NCBI GenBank assembly: GCA_015494815.1
Contig: WGAK01000248.1
Coordinates: 1-7,245 of the forward strand
From: Anaerolineales bacterium
GTDB lineage: Bacteria; Chloroflexota; Anaerolineae; Anaerolineales; DRMV01
Direction: 5' to 3'
DNA: 7,245 nucleotides
Within the stretch, counting starts at the first letter, position 1; the number at the start of each line of letters is the position of its first letter. Positions 1-6,114 of this stretch are shown here, one piece after another. The notes beneath the pieces are model-generated. The model had not been told where the DNA came from and did no database searches. It saw only the letters and a list, made by a program, of their open reading frames with translations. The position numbers and the translations under genes were made by a program.

Positions 1-152
1 ACCCTGGCCAAAATCAAGGCCGAGCAGGTCCCTGAAGCCCAGGCCGAAGCCGCACCCGAGCCCGAGGCGTCGGCCGCGGCCGACGCCTCGGGCTCGGGTG
101 CGGCTTCGGCCTGGGCTTCAGGGACCTGCTCGGCCTTGATTTTGGCCAGGGT
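1..152. repeat. Perfect 152-bp palindrome, probable contig-end fold-back
   Basis: Each base from 1 to 76 is the complement of its mirror base from 77 to 152 (position i pairs with 153-i). There is no mismatch and no spacer, and the centre lies in GGCCGCGGCC. The repeat begins exactly at the first base of the window. The right arm (77-152, read on the minus strand) is a natural-looking continuation of ribosomal protein S2. The left arm, in the same frame, gives an unlikely Ser/Gly/Ala/Trp/Cys-containing tail. A perfect, loopless repeat of this length is hard to maintain in living DNA. The likely explanation is a hairpin chimera or assembly turn-around at the contig edge, so bases 1-76 should be treated as suspect. 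A true genomic palindrome remains possible. Confidence 0.95.
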
Positions 153-938
153 GGATTCGCCCAGCAGGTCTTCGTCGCTCACTTCCTCGGGCAGCGGTTC
201 GCCCACTTCCACGGGGATTTCCTCTTGCTGCTGCTCGGCCTCTTCCTTGGCCCGCAGTTGCTTGCCTTCCAGCACCGCGTCGGCCATCAGGCCCACGATG
301 AGTTTGATGGCCCGGATGGCGTCGTCGTTGGAGGGGATGACATAGTCAATGTTGGTGGGGTCGCAGTTGGTGTCCACCATCGCCACCACGGGGATGTTCA
401 GGCGGTTGGCTTCTTTGATGGCGGTTTCTTCGCGACACACATCCACCACGAAGACGATGTCGGGCAGGCGGGTCATGCTGCGGATGCCGCCCAGCCGCGA
501 CTGCAGGCGCTCGATTTTGCGCAGCACCATGAGGGCTTCTTTCTTGGTCAGGCGCTCCAGTTCGCCGCTGTCGCGCATGTGCTCCAGTTCTTCCAGATAG
601 CGGATGCGCTGGCTGATGGTGCGCCAGTTGGTGAGCATGCCGCCCAGCCATTTGTAGTTGACATAGGGCATGCCCGCGCGGGTGGCCTCTTGGGCGATGA
701 TGTCTTGGGCCTGGCGTTTGGTGCCCACGAAGAGCACGATGCCGCCCTGGGCCACGGTGTCGCGAATCAGATTGTAGGCCTCGCGCAAGGCCTTTTGGGT
801 GAGTTGCAGGTTGATGATGTGCACGCCGTTGCGGGCGGTAAAAATGTACGGCGTCATCTTGGGGTGACGCCGATTGATGCGGTGCCCGAAATGCACGCCG
901 CTTTCGAGCAGGGTTTTGAGGGAAACAATGGGGGGCAT
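1..938 (-). CDS. rpsB: 30S ribosomal protein S2, 3' end missing or corrupted
   Basis: This gene encodes S2, a structural protein of the small ribosomal subunit, bound late in 30S assembly and needed to recruit S1 in many bacteria. Translation from ATG at 938-936 starts MPPIVSLKTLLESGVHFGHR. It then shows the S2 hallmarks: FVGTKRQAQD, YVNYKWLGGMLTNW, LPDIVFVVDV and DTNCDPTNIDYVIPSNDDA. The core takes about the first 230 residues. A Glu-rich, then Ala/Glu/Pro-rich C-terminal extension follows. The start is fixed by AGGAGG five bases upstream of the ATG. The frame stays open to the window edge with no stop, so the gene is partial. Its last part (1-76) is the mirror copy in the terminal palindrome and is probably not real coding sequence; trust it only to about position 77. 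In most bacteria tsf (EF-Ts) follows rpsB, which would lie off the left edge. Confidence 0.96.
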   Translation of the reverse strand, partial: MPPIVSLKTLLESGVHFGHRINRRHPKMTPYIFTARNGVHIINLQLTQKALREAYNLIRDTVAQGGIVLFVGTKRQAQDIIAQEATRAGMPYVNYKWLGGMLTNWRTISQRIRYLEELEHMRDSGELERLTKKEALMVLRKIERLQSRLGGIRSMTRLPDIVFVVDVCREETAIKEANRLNIPVVAMVDTNCDPTNIDYVIPSNDDAIRAIKLIVGLMADAVLEGKQLRAKEEAEQQQEEIPVEVGEPLPEEVSDEDLLGESTLAKIKAEQVPEAQAEAAPEPEASAAADASGSGAASAWASGTCSALILAR

Positions 939-1084
939 GGGAACCTCCTGCGTTCGGCCTCCGCCTCCGTCATCCCCGGGCCGGACCGAAGCCGTCAGTG
1001 GGTGAACCACCAACTTCACCCCGGCACGCCCGTCCCGAGTCGGGAAGCGTGCGTTGTGAGAGAATGGCCGCCTGGTGGCAGCAA
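939..1084 (-). promoter_or_regulatory. Structured 5' leader of rpsB
   Basis: About 145 bases separate the predicted rpsB transcription start (near 1084) from the ATG, with no ORF of note inside. Two compact hairpins are visible. One pairs 1024-1029 (GCACGC) with 1047-1052 (GCGTGC) and encloses an inner stem TCCCG/CGGGA (1033-1037 with 1041-1045). The second pairs 1000-1006 with 1015-1021 (GGTGAA/TTCACC core). A long folded leader in front of rpsB fits the known habit of ribosomal protein genes of carrying autoregulatory binding sites, including S2 control of rpsB in several bacteria. I cannot match it to a named leader family, so autoregulation is inference. Confidence 0.45.
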
Positions 1085-1090
1085 CCGGGT

Positions 1091-1099
1091 AGTATACCA
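1091..1099 (-). promoter_or_regulatory. rpsB promoter, extended -10
   Basis: On the minus strand, TATACT (1096-1091) is preceded by TGG, making an extended -10 element (TGNTATACT). The bases 17 upstream of it (CGTGCA, 1119-1114) match the -35 consensus poorly, as is usual for extended -10 promoters. Transcription would begin near 1084, about 145 bases ahead of the rpsB start codon. Confidence 0.55.
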
Positions 1100-1170
1100 C
1101 AAACCCGGCCATTTGCACGAAAAAACTGGCGGGCCGGAGGCCGTTCGCGCCGGCGCGCTCAAATCCAACA

Positions 1171-1199
1171 TTGCCAAAATTCGGCCTCCGCTGTATAAT
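1171..1199 (+). promoter_or_regulatory. Strong sigma-70-type promoter for tRNA-Val (and probably thrS)
   Basis: TTGCCA (1171-1176) and a perfect TATAAT (1194-1199) are separated by exactly 17 bases. The predicted transcription start, near 1206, lies only a few bases before the mature tRNA 5' end at 1210, which is normal for a stable RNA promoter. No other promoter is seen before the thrS leader, so this one probably also feeds thrS. Confidence 0.85.
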
Positions 1200-1209
1200 T
1201 AGGGCGCTT

Positions 1210-1283
1210 GGGCGGTTAGCTCAGTTGGTTAGAGCGCCACGTTGACATCGTGGAGGTCACAGGTTCGAGTCCTGTACCGCCCA
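1210..1283 (+). tRNA. tRNA-Val (anticodon GAC)
   Basis: A full cloverleaf can be drawn. The acceptor stem is GGGCGGT (1210-1216) with ACCGCCC (1276-1282) and discriminator A at 1283. The D arm is 1219-1235. The anticodon stem is CCACG/CGTGG around loop TTGACAT (1242-1248), giving anticodon GAC at 1244-1246. The T arm is ACAGG-TTCGAGT-CCTGT (1259-1275). GAC reads the valine codons GUC and GUU, and A73 is usual for tRNA-Val. The 3' CCA is not encoded, so it must be added by CCA nucleotidyltransferase. The thrS T-box leader begins almost directly after it. Confidence 0.97.
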
Positions 1284-1290
1284 CTGGTTG

Positions 1291-1550
1291 TTTCGCAAAC
1301 GCGATGACCGGGACGAGTAGCCGGTCCCGCGCGTTGCCAGAGAGAGGGGCCCACGGGCTGCAAGGCCCCTTCAACGCGAGCCGGCGAAAACCCCCCGCGA
1401 GCGGAACCCTGAACCCCGCCCGACGCGGTCAGTAAGGGAACCGGTTGGGCCCCGTTATCGGCCCCCCGAGATGGCCGGGGCCCCGCGCCCGGTCAAACTG
1501 GGTGGAACCGCGTGCGCCGAGCGCCCGCCCCAGATGGGGTGGGCGTTTTT
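1291..1550 (+). promoter_or_regulatory. T-box riboswitch of thrS (Thr, specifier ACC)
   Basis: This leader senses uncharged tRNA-Thr and lets transcription continue into thrS when threonyl-tRNA is scarce. Stem I shows the canonical parts in order: AGTA of the specifier loop (1316-1319); GCCGG/CCGGC (1320-1324 with 1381-1385); a 7-bp stem (1330-1336 with 1372-1378); the AG bulge AGAGAG (1339-1344); stem AGGGGCC/GGCCCCT (1345-1351 with 1364-1370); apical GCTG (1357-1360); and GAAAACC (1386-1392), whose ACC at 1390-1392 is a threonine codon. Stem II/III-like GC-rich pairing fills 1402-1490. The T-box core GGGTGGAACCGCG is at 1500-1512. The antiterminator is CTGGG (1498-1502) with CCCAG (1529-1533), a 7-base bulge TGGAACC, and GCG (1510-1512) with CGC (1526-1528). 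TGGA in the bulge would pair with a tRNA ending UCCA. The specifier agrees with the downstream gene. Confidence 0.95.
1522..1550 (+). terminator. T-box-controlled intrinsic terminator
   Basis: CGCCCGCCCC (1522-1531) pairs with GGGGTGGGCG (1536-1545) through ten pairs, one of them G-U, around the loop AGAT. Five T (1546-1550) follow. Its left arm contains most of the strand needed by the antiterminator (1526-1533), so the two folds exclude each other. This is the OFF state of the thrS T-box when tRNA-Thr is charged. Confidence 0.92.
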
Positions 1551-1591
1551 GATTGCCCAACCCGCCTTTCGGCCGTGCAGGAGGTTGTCTC

Positions 1592-3415
1592 ATGGCACCC
1601 AAGCCTATCTCGCCGCCCCCTATCCCCGATGATTATCCCCATAGCGATTTGTATCGCATTCGGCACAGCCTGGCCCACATTATGGCCCAGGCCGTGCTGG
1701 AGAAATTCCCCGGCGCCAAGATTGCCATTGGCCCGCCCATTGACTACGGCTTTTATTACGACTTCGACCTGCCGCGGCCCATCAAGGAAGAGGACCTGGC
1801 CGATATCGAAGCCCGCATGCGGGAAATCATCGCCGAAGGCCATGCCTTCACCCGGCGGGTCATCGCGCCCGACGAGGCCCGGGAACTCTTCCGAGACCAG
1901 CCGTACAAACTGGAACTCATCGAGGATATCCTGAGCCGCGGCACCGACGAGTATGGCAACCCCCTGCCGCCGGGGGAGCAGCCGGTGCTGACCACTTACA
2001 AGCACGCCACCTTCGAGGATTTGTGCCGCGGGCCCCATGTGGACAACACCCGCGACATCAACCCCAAGGCCTTCAAGTTGATGTCCATCGCGGGGGCCTA
2101 CTGGCGTGGGGATGAGACCAAGCCCATGCTCACCCGCATCTATGGCACGGCCTGGCGCACGCCCAAAGAGTTGCGCCAATATCTGCAATGGCGCGAAGAA
2201 GCCCAAAAGCGAGACCATCGGCGCCTGGGCAAAGAACTGGGACTGTTCGTGTTCGCGCCCGACGAAATCGGGCCGGGCATCCCCCTGTTCACGCCCAAGG
2301 GCGAGATTGTGCGGCATTTGCTGGAATCGTATGTGCGGGAGGTGCAGACCCGCTATGGCTTCACGCATGTGTGGACCGGCCACATTGTGCGCGAAGATTT
2401 GTATGCCCGTTCGGGCCATCTGCAGAACTACGCGGATGTCATGTTCCCCCCCATGGTGGACGGCGACGACCGCTATCGCCTCAAGCCCATGAATTGTCCC
2501 AGCCATATGACGCTGTACAAGAAGATGGGGCGCCATTCCTATCGCGAGTTACCGCTGCGGTTTTCCGAGTTCGCCACGGTGTATCGCTATGAGAAAAAGG
2601 GCGAGTTGCACGGCCTGACCCGGGTGCGGTCGCTGACCCAGGACGATTGCCATATCTTCCTGATGCCCGAACAAATCCAGAGCGAGTTTGCCATGCTGCT
2701 GGACCTGGTGCAGGAAATTTTGGGGCGTTTCGGGTTGACCAACTATCAGGTGCGGCTGTCGCTGCGGGGCGAAGGGGGGAAGTATGTGGACGACCCCGAG
2801 AAGTGGAATGCGGCCGAGGCCGCGCTGCGGAACGCGTTGAACGCCAGCGGCCTGGACTACACCGAGGCCTACGGCGAAGCCGCGTTCTACGGCCCCAAAG
2901 CCGACTTTGTGGCGCGCGACACCCTGGGCCGCGAGTGGCAATTGTCCACCATTCAGGTGGACTTCATCCAACCGGCACGGCTGGGCCTGACCTACATCGG
3001 CCCCGACGGTGAAGAGCACACCCCCGTGGTGCTGCATCGGGCCATCATGGGCAGCACCGAGCGTTTCTTGGGCGTGCTCATCGAGCACTATGCCGGCGCG
3101 TTCCCGGTGTGGCTGGCGCCGGTGCAGGTGGTGGTGCTGCCCATTGCCGACCGTCACGCGGCCCATGCGCAAAGGCTGGCCGGGCGGCTGCGCACCGAGG
3201 GCCTGCGGGTCGAAGTGGACGCGGACAGCGAGACGCTGAACTACCGCATCCGGCGGGCCGAGAAGGCCAAGATTCCCTACATGCTGGTGGTGGGCGACCG
3301 CGAAATGGAAAACGGCACCGTGGCCGTGCGCATGCGTTCCCGCAAGAACCTGGGCACCATGACGGTGGACGCCTTTTTGGCCCGCATTCGGGCCGACATC
3401 GAGGCCGGTACCTGA
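1592..3415 (+). CDS. thrS: Threonyl-tRNA synthetase (TGS-less), 607 aa
   Basis: A cytoplasmic class II synthetase that joins threonine to tRNA-Thr using ATP and removes mischarged serine. The editing domain shows HSLAH (25-29) and CRGPH (145-149), the HxxxH/CxxxH pair of the tRNA_SAD fold. The catalytic core follows, with MNCP (Cys302), the motif 2 region ending GLTRVRSLTQDDCHIF (His354), His482 in VLHRAIMG, and motif 3 GSTERFLG. Cys302, His354 and His482 correspond to the zinc site that recognises threonine. The last ~100 residues (from about PVWLAPVQVVV) form the anticodon-binding domain. The protein begins almost directly with the editing domain; the usual N-terminal TGS domain is absent. 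ATG 1592 is chosen because AGGAGG (1579-1584) lies seven bases upstream. The in-frame TTG at 1553 has no such site and abuts the T-box terminator. The gene is controlled by the T-box upstream. Confidence 0.97.
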   Translation: MAPKPISPPPIPDDYPHSDLYRIRHSLAHIMAQAVLEKFPGAKIAIGPPIDYGFYYDFDLPRPIKEEDLADIEARMREIIAEGHAFTRRVIAPDEARELFRDQPYKLELIEDILSRGTDEYGNPLPPGEQPVLTTYKHATFEDLCRGPHVDNTRDINPKAFKLMSIAGAYWRGDETKPMLTRIYGTAWRTPKELRQYLQWREEAQKRDHRRLGKELGLFVFAPDEIGPGIPLFTPKGEIVRHLLESYVREVQTRYGFTHVWTGHIVREDLYARSGHLQNYADVMFPPMVDGDDRYRLKPMNCPSHMTLYKKMGRHSYRELPLRFSEFATVYRYEKKGELHGLTRVRSLTQDDCHIFLMPEQIQSEFAMLLDLVQEILGRFGLTNYQVRLSLRGEGGKYVDDPEKWNAAEAALRNALNASGLDYTEAYGEAAFYGPKADFVARDTLGREWQLSTIQVDFIQPARLGLTYIGPDGEEHTPVVLHRAIMGSTERFLGVLIEHYAGAFPVWLAPVQVVVLPIADRHAAHAQRLAGRLRTEGLRVEVDADSETLNYRIRRAEKAKIPYMLVVGDREMENGTVAVRMRSRKNLGTMTVDAFLARIRADIEAGT

Positions 3416-3441
3416 GCCTCGCGGCGTTTCTCGGCCCTCCC

Positions 3442-3471
3442 AGCCCCTTCCACCCCCGGAAGGGGCTTTTT
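3442..3471 (+). terminator. Intrinsic terminator after thrS
   Basis: AGCCCCTTCC (3442-3451) pairs perfectly with GGAAGGGGCT (3458-3467) around a six-base loop, followed by TTTT (3468-3471). It lies 27 bases past the thrS stop and separates thrS from the iron permease promoter. Confidence 0.93.
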
Positions 3472-3524
3472 CGATGGTGCTATTTTGGAAGCATTCCGAT
3501 TTGCGAAAATCGCGGCGCCAACGC

Positions 3525-3553
3525 TTGTCAGGGGCGGGTTCCTTGGGTATACT
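3525..3553 (+). promoter_or_regulatory. Promoter of the iron permease/sulfurtransferase operon
   Basis: TTGTCA (3525-3530) and TATACT (3548-3553) are spaced by 17 bases, each one mismatch from consensus. Transcription would start near 3560, giving a leader of about 50 bases that contains the palindrome at 3565-3590 and the Shine-Dalgarno site AGGAG at 3598-3602. Confidence 0.8.
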
Positions 3554-3564
3554 CAGGGTGCTGA

Positions 3565-3590
3565 ATTTCTTAGACTTTTGTCTAAAAAAT
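3565..3590 (+). promoter_or_regulatory. DtxR/MntR-like operator palindrome
   Basis: The core is TTAGAC-TTTT-GTCTAA (3570-3585). It extends outward to ATTTC on the left and AAAAT on the right, so 11-base arms (3565-3575 and 3580-3590) match at all but one pair. The AT-rich island stands out in GC-rich surroundings. The site begins about five bases past the predicted transcription start, where a bound repressor would block initiation or early elongation. Palindromes with TTAG/CTAA half-sites are typical of metal-dependent repressors of the DtxR/IdeR/MntR family. With an iron permease gene directly downstream, iron-dependent repression is a reasonable inference. A short hairpin with some other role is the alternative. 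Confidence 0.65.
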
Positions 3591-3608
3591 CTACCCCAGG
3601 AGCCAAGG

Positions 3609-4433
3609 ATGTTCCCTGCCTTTTTGTTGGCACTGCGTGAAGGACTGGAGGCCGCGCTCGTCGTCGGCCTGATATTGGGGACTTTGGCCCGGCTGCGGCT
3701 GGCGGGTTTGCGGCGGGCCGTGTGGGGCGGTGTGGCCGGCGCGGCCGCGGTGAGCCTGGCCGTAGCGGGCGGTTTGTACGCGGTGGGGCGGGCGCTGGAA
3801 GGCCCGGCCGAGCCCATTTTCGAGGGCGCGACCATGCTCTTGGCCGCGGCCGTGCTGACCTGGATGCTCTTCTGGATGCGGCGGCACGCGCCGCACCTGC
3901 GCCGCCAAATCGAGGCCGATGTCGAGCGGGCCAGCCTGCTGCGCGCCGCGGGGCGCGGGTTGTTCGCGCTGGCCTTCTTCGCGGTGGTGCGCGAAGGCGT
4001 GGAACTGGCCCTGTTCCTGGCCGCGCTGCTCTTTCAGACCGGCCGTCAGCCCGTGCTGGCCGGCGCGCTACTGGGCCTGGTGGCTGCAGTGGGCCTGGGC
4101 TGGGCCGTGTATTCCTCCAGCCTGCGCCTGAATTTGCGCCTGTTCTTCCGGGTGACCACGGTGTTGCTGCTGGTGTTCGCCGCGGGGCTGGTCGCCCACG
4201 GCGTGCATGAGTTCGTCGAGGTAGGCTGGCTGCCGCCCCTGGTGGACCCCATCTGGAACACCAACGGCCTGTTGCCCGAGCAATCCATCCCCGGCCAGTT
4301 TCTCAAGGCCTTGTTTGGTTACAACGGCGACCCCACCCTGATGGAAGTGGGCGCCTATCTGGCCTATGTCGCCTCCATCGCGGCGTTTCTGCGGCGCCCC
4401 ACCTGGCGGACGGCCCCCCGGCCGGTGTCTTGA
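3609..4433 (+). CDS. efeU: FTR1-family iron permease (EfeU-like), 274 aa
   Basis: A polytopic membrane protein predicted to carry iron across the cytoplasmic membrane, as in yeast Ftr1 and bacterial EfeU. The two family signatures REGxE are intact: REGLE at 10-14 and REGVE at 128-132, each in a hydrophobic helix. About seven membrane segments can be seen (roughly 4-26, 37-59, 72-90, 117-141, 149-168, 182-199, 246-261). The late motif AAGLVAHGVHEF (191-202) is also typical. ATG 3609 is chosen because AGGAG lies six bases upstream. The in-frame ATG at 3474 sits before the promoter and would add a non-membrane tail unlike the family. No EfeO or EfeB partner gene, nor a multicopper oxidase, lies alongside. 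The next gene follows by 36 bases, suggesting an operon. Iron as substrate is family knowledge; the symbol is by similarity only. Confidence 0.9.
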   Translation: MFPAFLLALREGLEAALVVGLILGTLARLRLAGLRRAVWGGVAGAAAVSLAVAGGLYAVGRALEGPAEPIFEGATMLLAAAVLTWMLFWMRRHAPHLRRQIEADVERASLLRAAGRGLFALAFFAVVREGVELALFLAALLFQTGRQPVLAGALLGLVAAVGLGWAVYSSSLRLNLRLFFRVTTVLLLVFAAGLVAHGVHEFVEVGWLPPLVDPIWNTNGLLPEQSIPGQFLKALFGYNGDPTLMEVGAYLAYVASIAAFLRRPTWRTAPRPVS

Positions 4434-4469
4434 AATGCCCGGCCATCCTTCGCCAAGGGAGGTTTGGTG

Positions 4470-5339
<870 letters not shown>

Positions 5340-5378
5340 CCTCTGCCTGAGACGCGGGCCGCGACCGTGGCCCCGAGG

Positions 5379-5413
5379 CCGGGCAGGCCGTGATGGTCTG
5401 CCCGGTTTGCGTT
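5379..5413 (+). terminator. Probable terminator after the sulfurtransferase gene
   Basis: CCGGGCAG (5379-5386) pairs with CTGCCCGG (5398-5405), and the stem can be extended inward by GCC/GGT with one G-U pair. The T-tract after it is interrupted (TTTGCGTTT, 5406-5414), so it may be leaky. Confidence 0.6.
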
Positions 5414-5450
5414 TGTCCAGGCCGGGCAAGGGCCGACGCGCCTTTTCCCC

Positions 5451-5479
5451 TGGTCAAAACCCAGGCTTTGCAGTATCAT
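5451..5479 (+). promoter_or_regulatory. Candidate cysC promoter
   Basis: TGGTCA (5451-5456) and TATCAT (5474-5479) are 17 bases apart, matching the -35 and -10 consensus at four and five of six positions. The start would be near 5486, leaving a very GC-rich leader of about 50 bases before the cysC ATG. I see no clear operator or riboswitch in this leader. Confidence 0.55.
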
Positions 5480-5538
5480 CGCCGGGGCGCCGGCGCGGGT
5501 AGGCCGCGGCCGGCCATTCTTCCCCCGGAGAAAGCGGC

Positions 5539-6084
5539 ATGGCCGAACACCCTGGCTTTACCGTATGGCTCACCGGCTTGTCGGGCGCCGGCAAGAGCAC
5601 CATCGCCCAACACCTGGCGCAGGCCCTGCGCCGCCGCGGCATGAAAGTGGAAGTGCTGGATGGCGATGTCATCCGGCAGAACCTGAGCAAAGGGCTGGGC
5701 TTTTCCAAAGCCGACCGTGACACCAACGTGTTGCGCGTGGGCTGGGTGGCCCAGGTGCTCAGCCGCAACGGCGTGGCCGTCATCGCGGCGCTCATCTCGC
5801 CTTACCGCGAAACGCGCAATCAGGTGCGGGCCAAGATTCCCAATTTCGTCGAGGTCTTCGTGGACGCGCCGCTGGAGGAAGTCATCCGGCGGGATGTCAA
5901 GGGCCTGTACAAGCGGGCCCTGGCGGGTGAAATTCCCAACTTCACGGGTATCTCTGACCCTTACGAGCCGCCCGAACGGCCCGAGGTGGTCTGCCGCACC
6001 GCGGAGGAAACGGTGGACGAGAGCGTGGGCAAGATTCTGGCCTATTTGGAGCAACAGGGCTGGCTGTTGCCCGAGCAGGCGTAG
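5539..6084 (+). CDS. cysC: Adenylylsulfate (APS) kinase, 181 aa
   Basis: A cytoplasmic enzyme that phosphorylates adenosine 5'-phosphosulfate with ATP to make PAPS, the donor for sulfate reduction or for sulfotransferases. The Walker A motif GLSGAGKST is at 13-21, followed by the APS kinase signatures LDGDVIR (40-46), LGFSKADRDTN (52-62), ISPYR (85-89) and the substrate-lid segment KGLYKRALAGEIPNFTGISD. The length is that of a stand-alone CysC; there is no fused ATP sulfurylase domain. GGAGA (5527-5531) lies seven bases before the ATG. No sat or cysDN gene is adjacent, so the APS source must be encoded elsewhere. Upstream lies the sulfurtransferase gene, behind a probable terminator and a separate promoter, so the two may be neighbours by theme rather than one operon. 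Confidence 0.96.
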   Translation: MAEHPGFTVWLTGLSGAGKSTIAQHLAQALRRRGMKVEVLDGDVIRQNLSKGLGFSKADRDTNVLRVGWVAQVLSRNGVAVIAALISPYRETRNQVRAKIPNFVEVFVDAPLEEVIRRDVKGLYKRALAGEIPNFTGISDPYEPPERPEVVCRTAEETVDESVGKILAYLEQQGWLLPEQA

Positions 6085-6092
6085 TCACGACC

Positions 6093-6114
6093 GGGGCCCG
6101 CGGGCCCCTTTTTT
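6093..6114 (+). terminator. Intrinsic terminator after cysC
   Basis: The perfect 16-base palindrome GGGGCCCGCGGGCCCC (6093-6108) folds into a six-pair stem with a CGCG loop and is followed by TTTTTT (6109-6114). It is directional: on the minus strand the same hairpin has no U-tract behind it. The T-run touches the stop codon of the convergent peptidase gene at 6114-6116. Confidence 0.88.

Noticed and set aside
1..152. Terminal palindrome as an insertion-sequence end, attachment site or telomere-like hairpin
   Set aside because: There is no transposase, target duplication or related gene, and the right arm is plain S2 coding sequence; a fold-back artefact explains it more simply.
225..1202. 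Long plus-strand open frame opposite rpsB
   Set aside because: Its product is a His/Gln/Ala-rich antisense shadow with no family motif, lying over the clear S2 frame and the rpsB leader. The GC-rich DNA leaves few stops in opposite frames.
1242..1247. TTGACA as a -35 box for a separate thrS promoter
   Set aside because: It is the tRNA-Val anticodon loop. At spacings of 16-18 the downstream hexamers (for example TCGAGT) do not resemble a -10 box.
1553..1591. TTG at 1553 as the thrS start
   Set aside because: It sits immediately after the terminator T-run, has no Shine-Dalgarno site, and would add 13 residues unlike ThrRS; ATG 1592 has AGGAGG at ideal spacing.
3474..3608. ATG at 3474 as the iron permease start
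   Set aside because: It lies upstream of the predicted promoter and directly behind the thrS terminator, and it would add a polar tail before the first membrane helix.
2549..3835. Long minus-strand open frame spanning thrS, its terminator and the permease start
   Set aside because: Low-complexity composition and antisense to two well-supported genes with their own promoters; no Shine-Dalgarno context.
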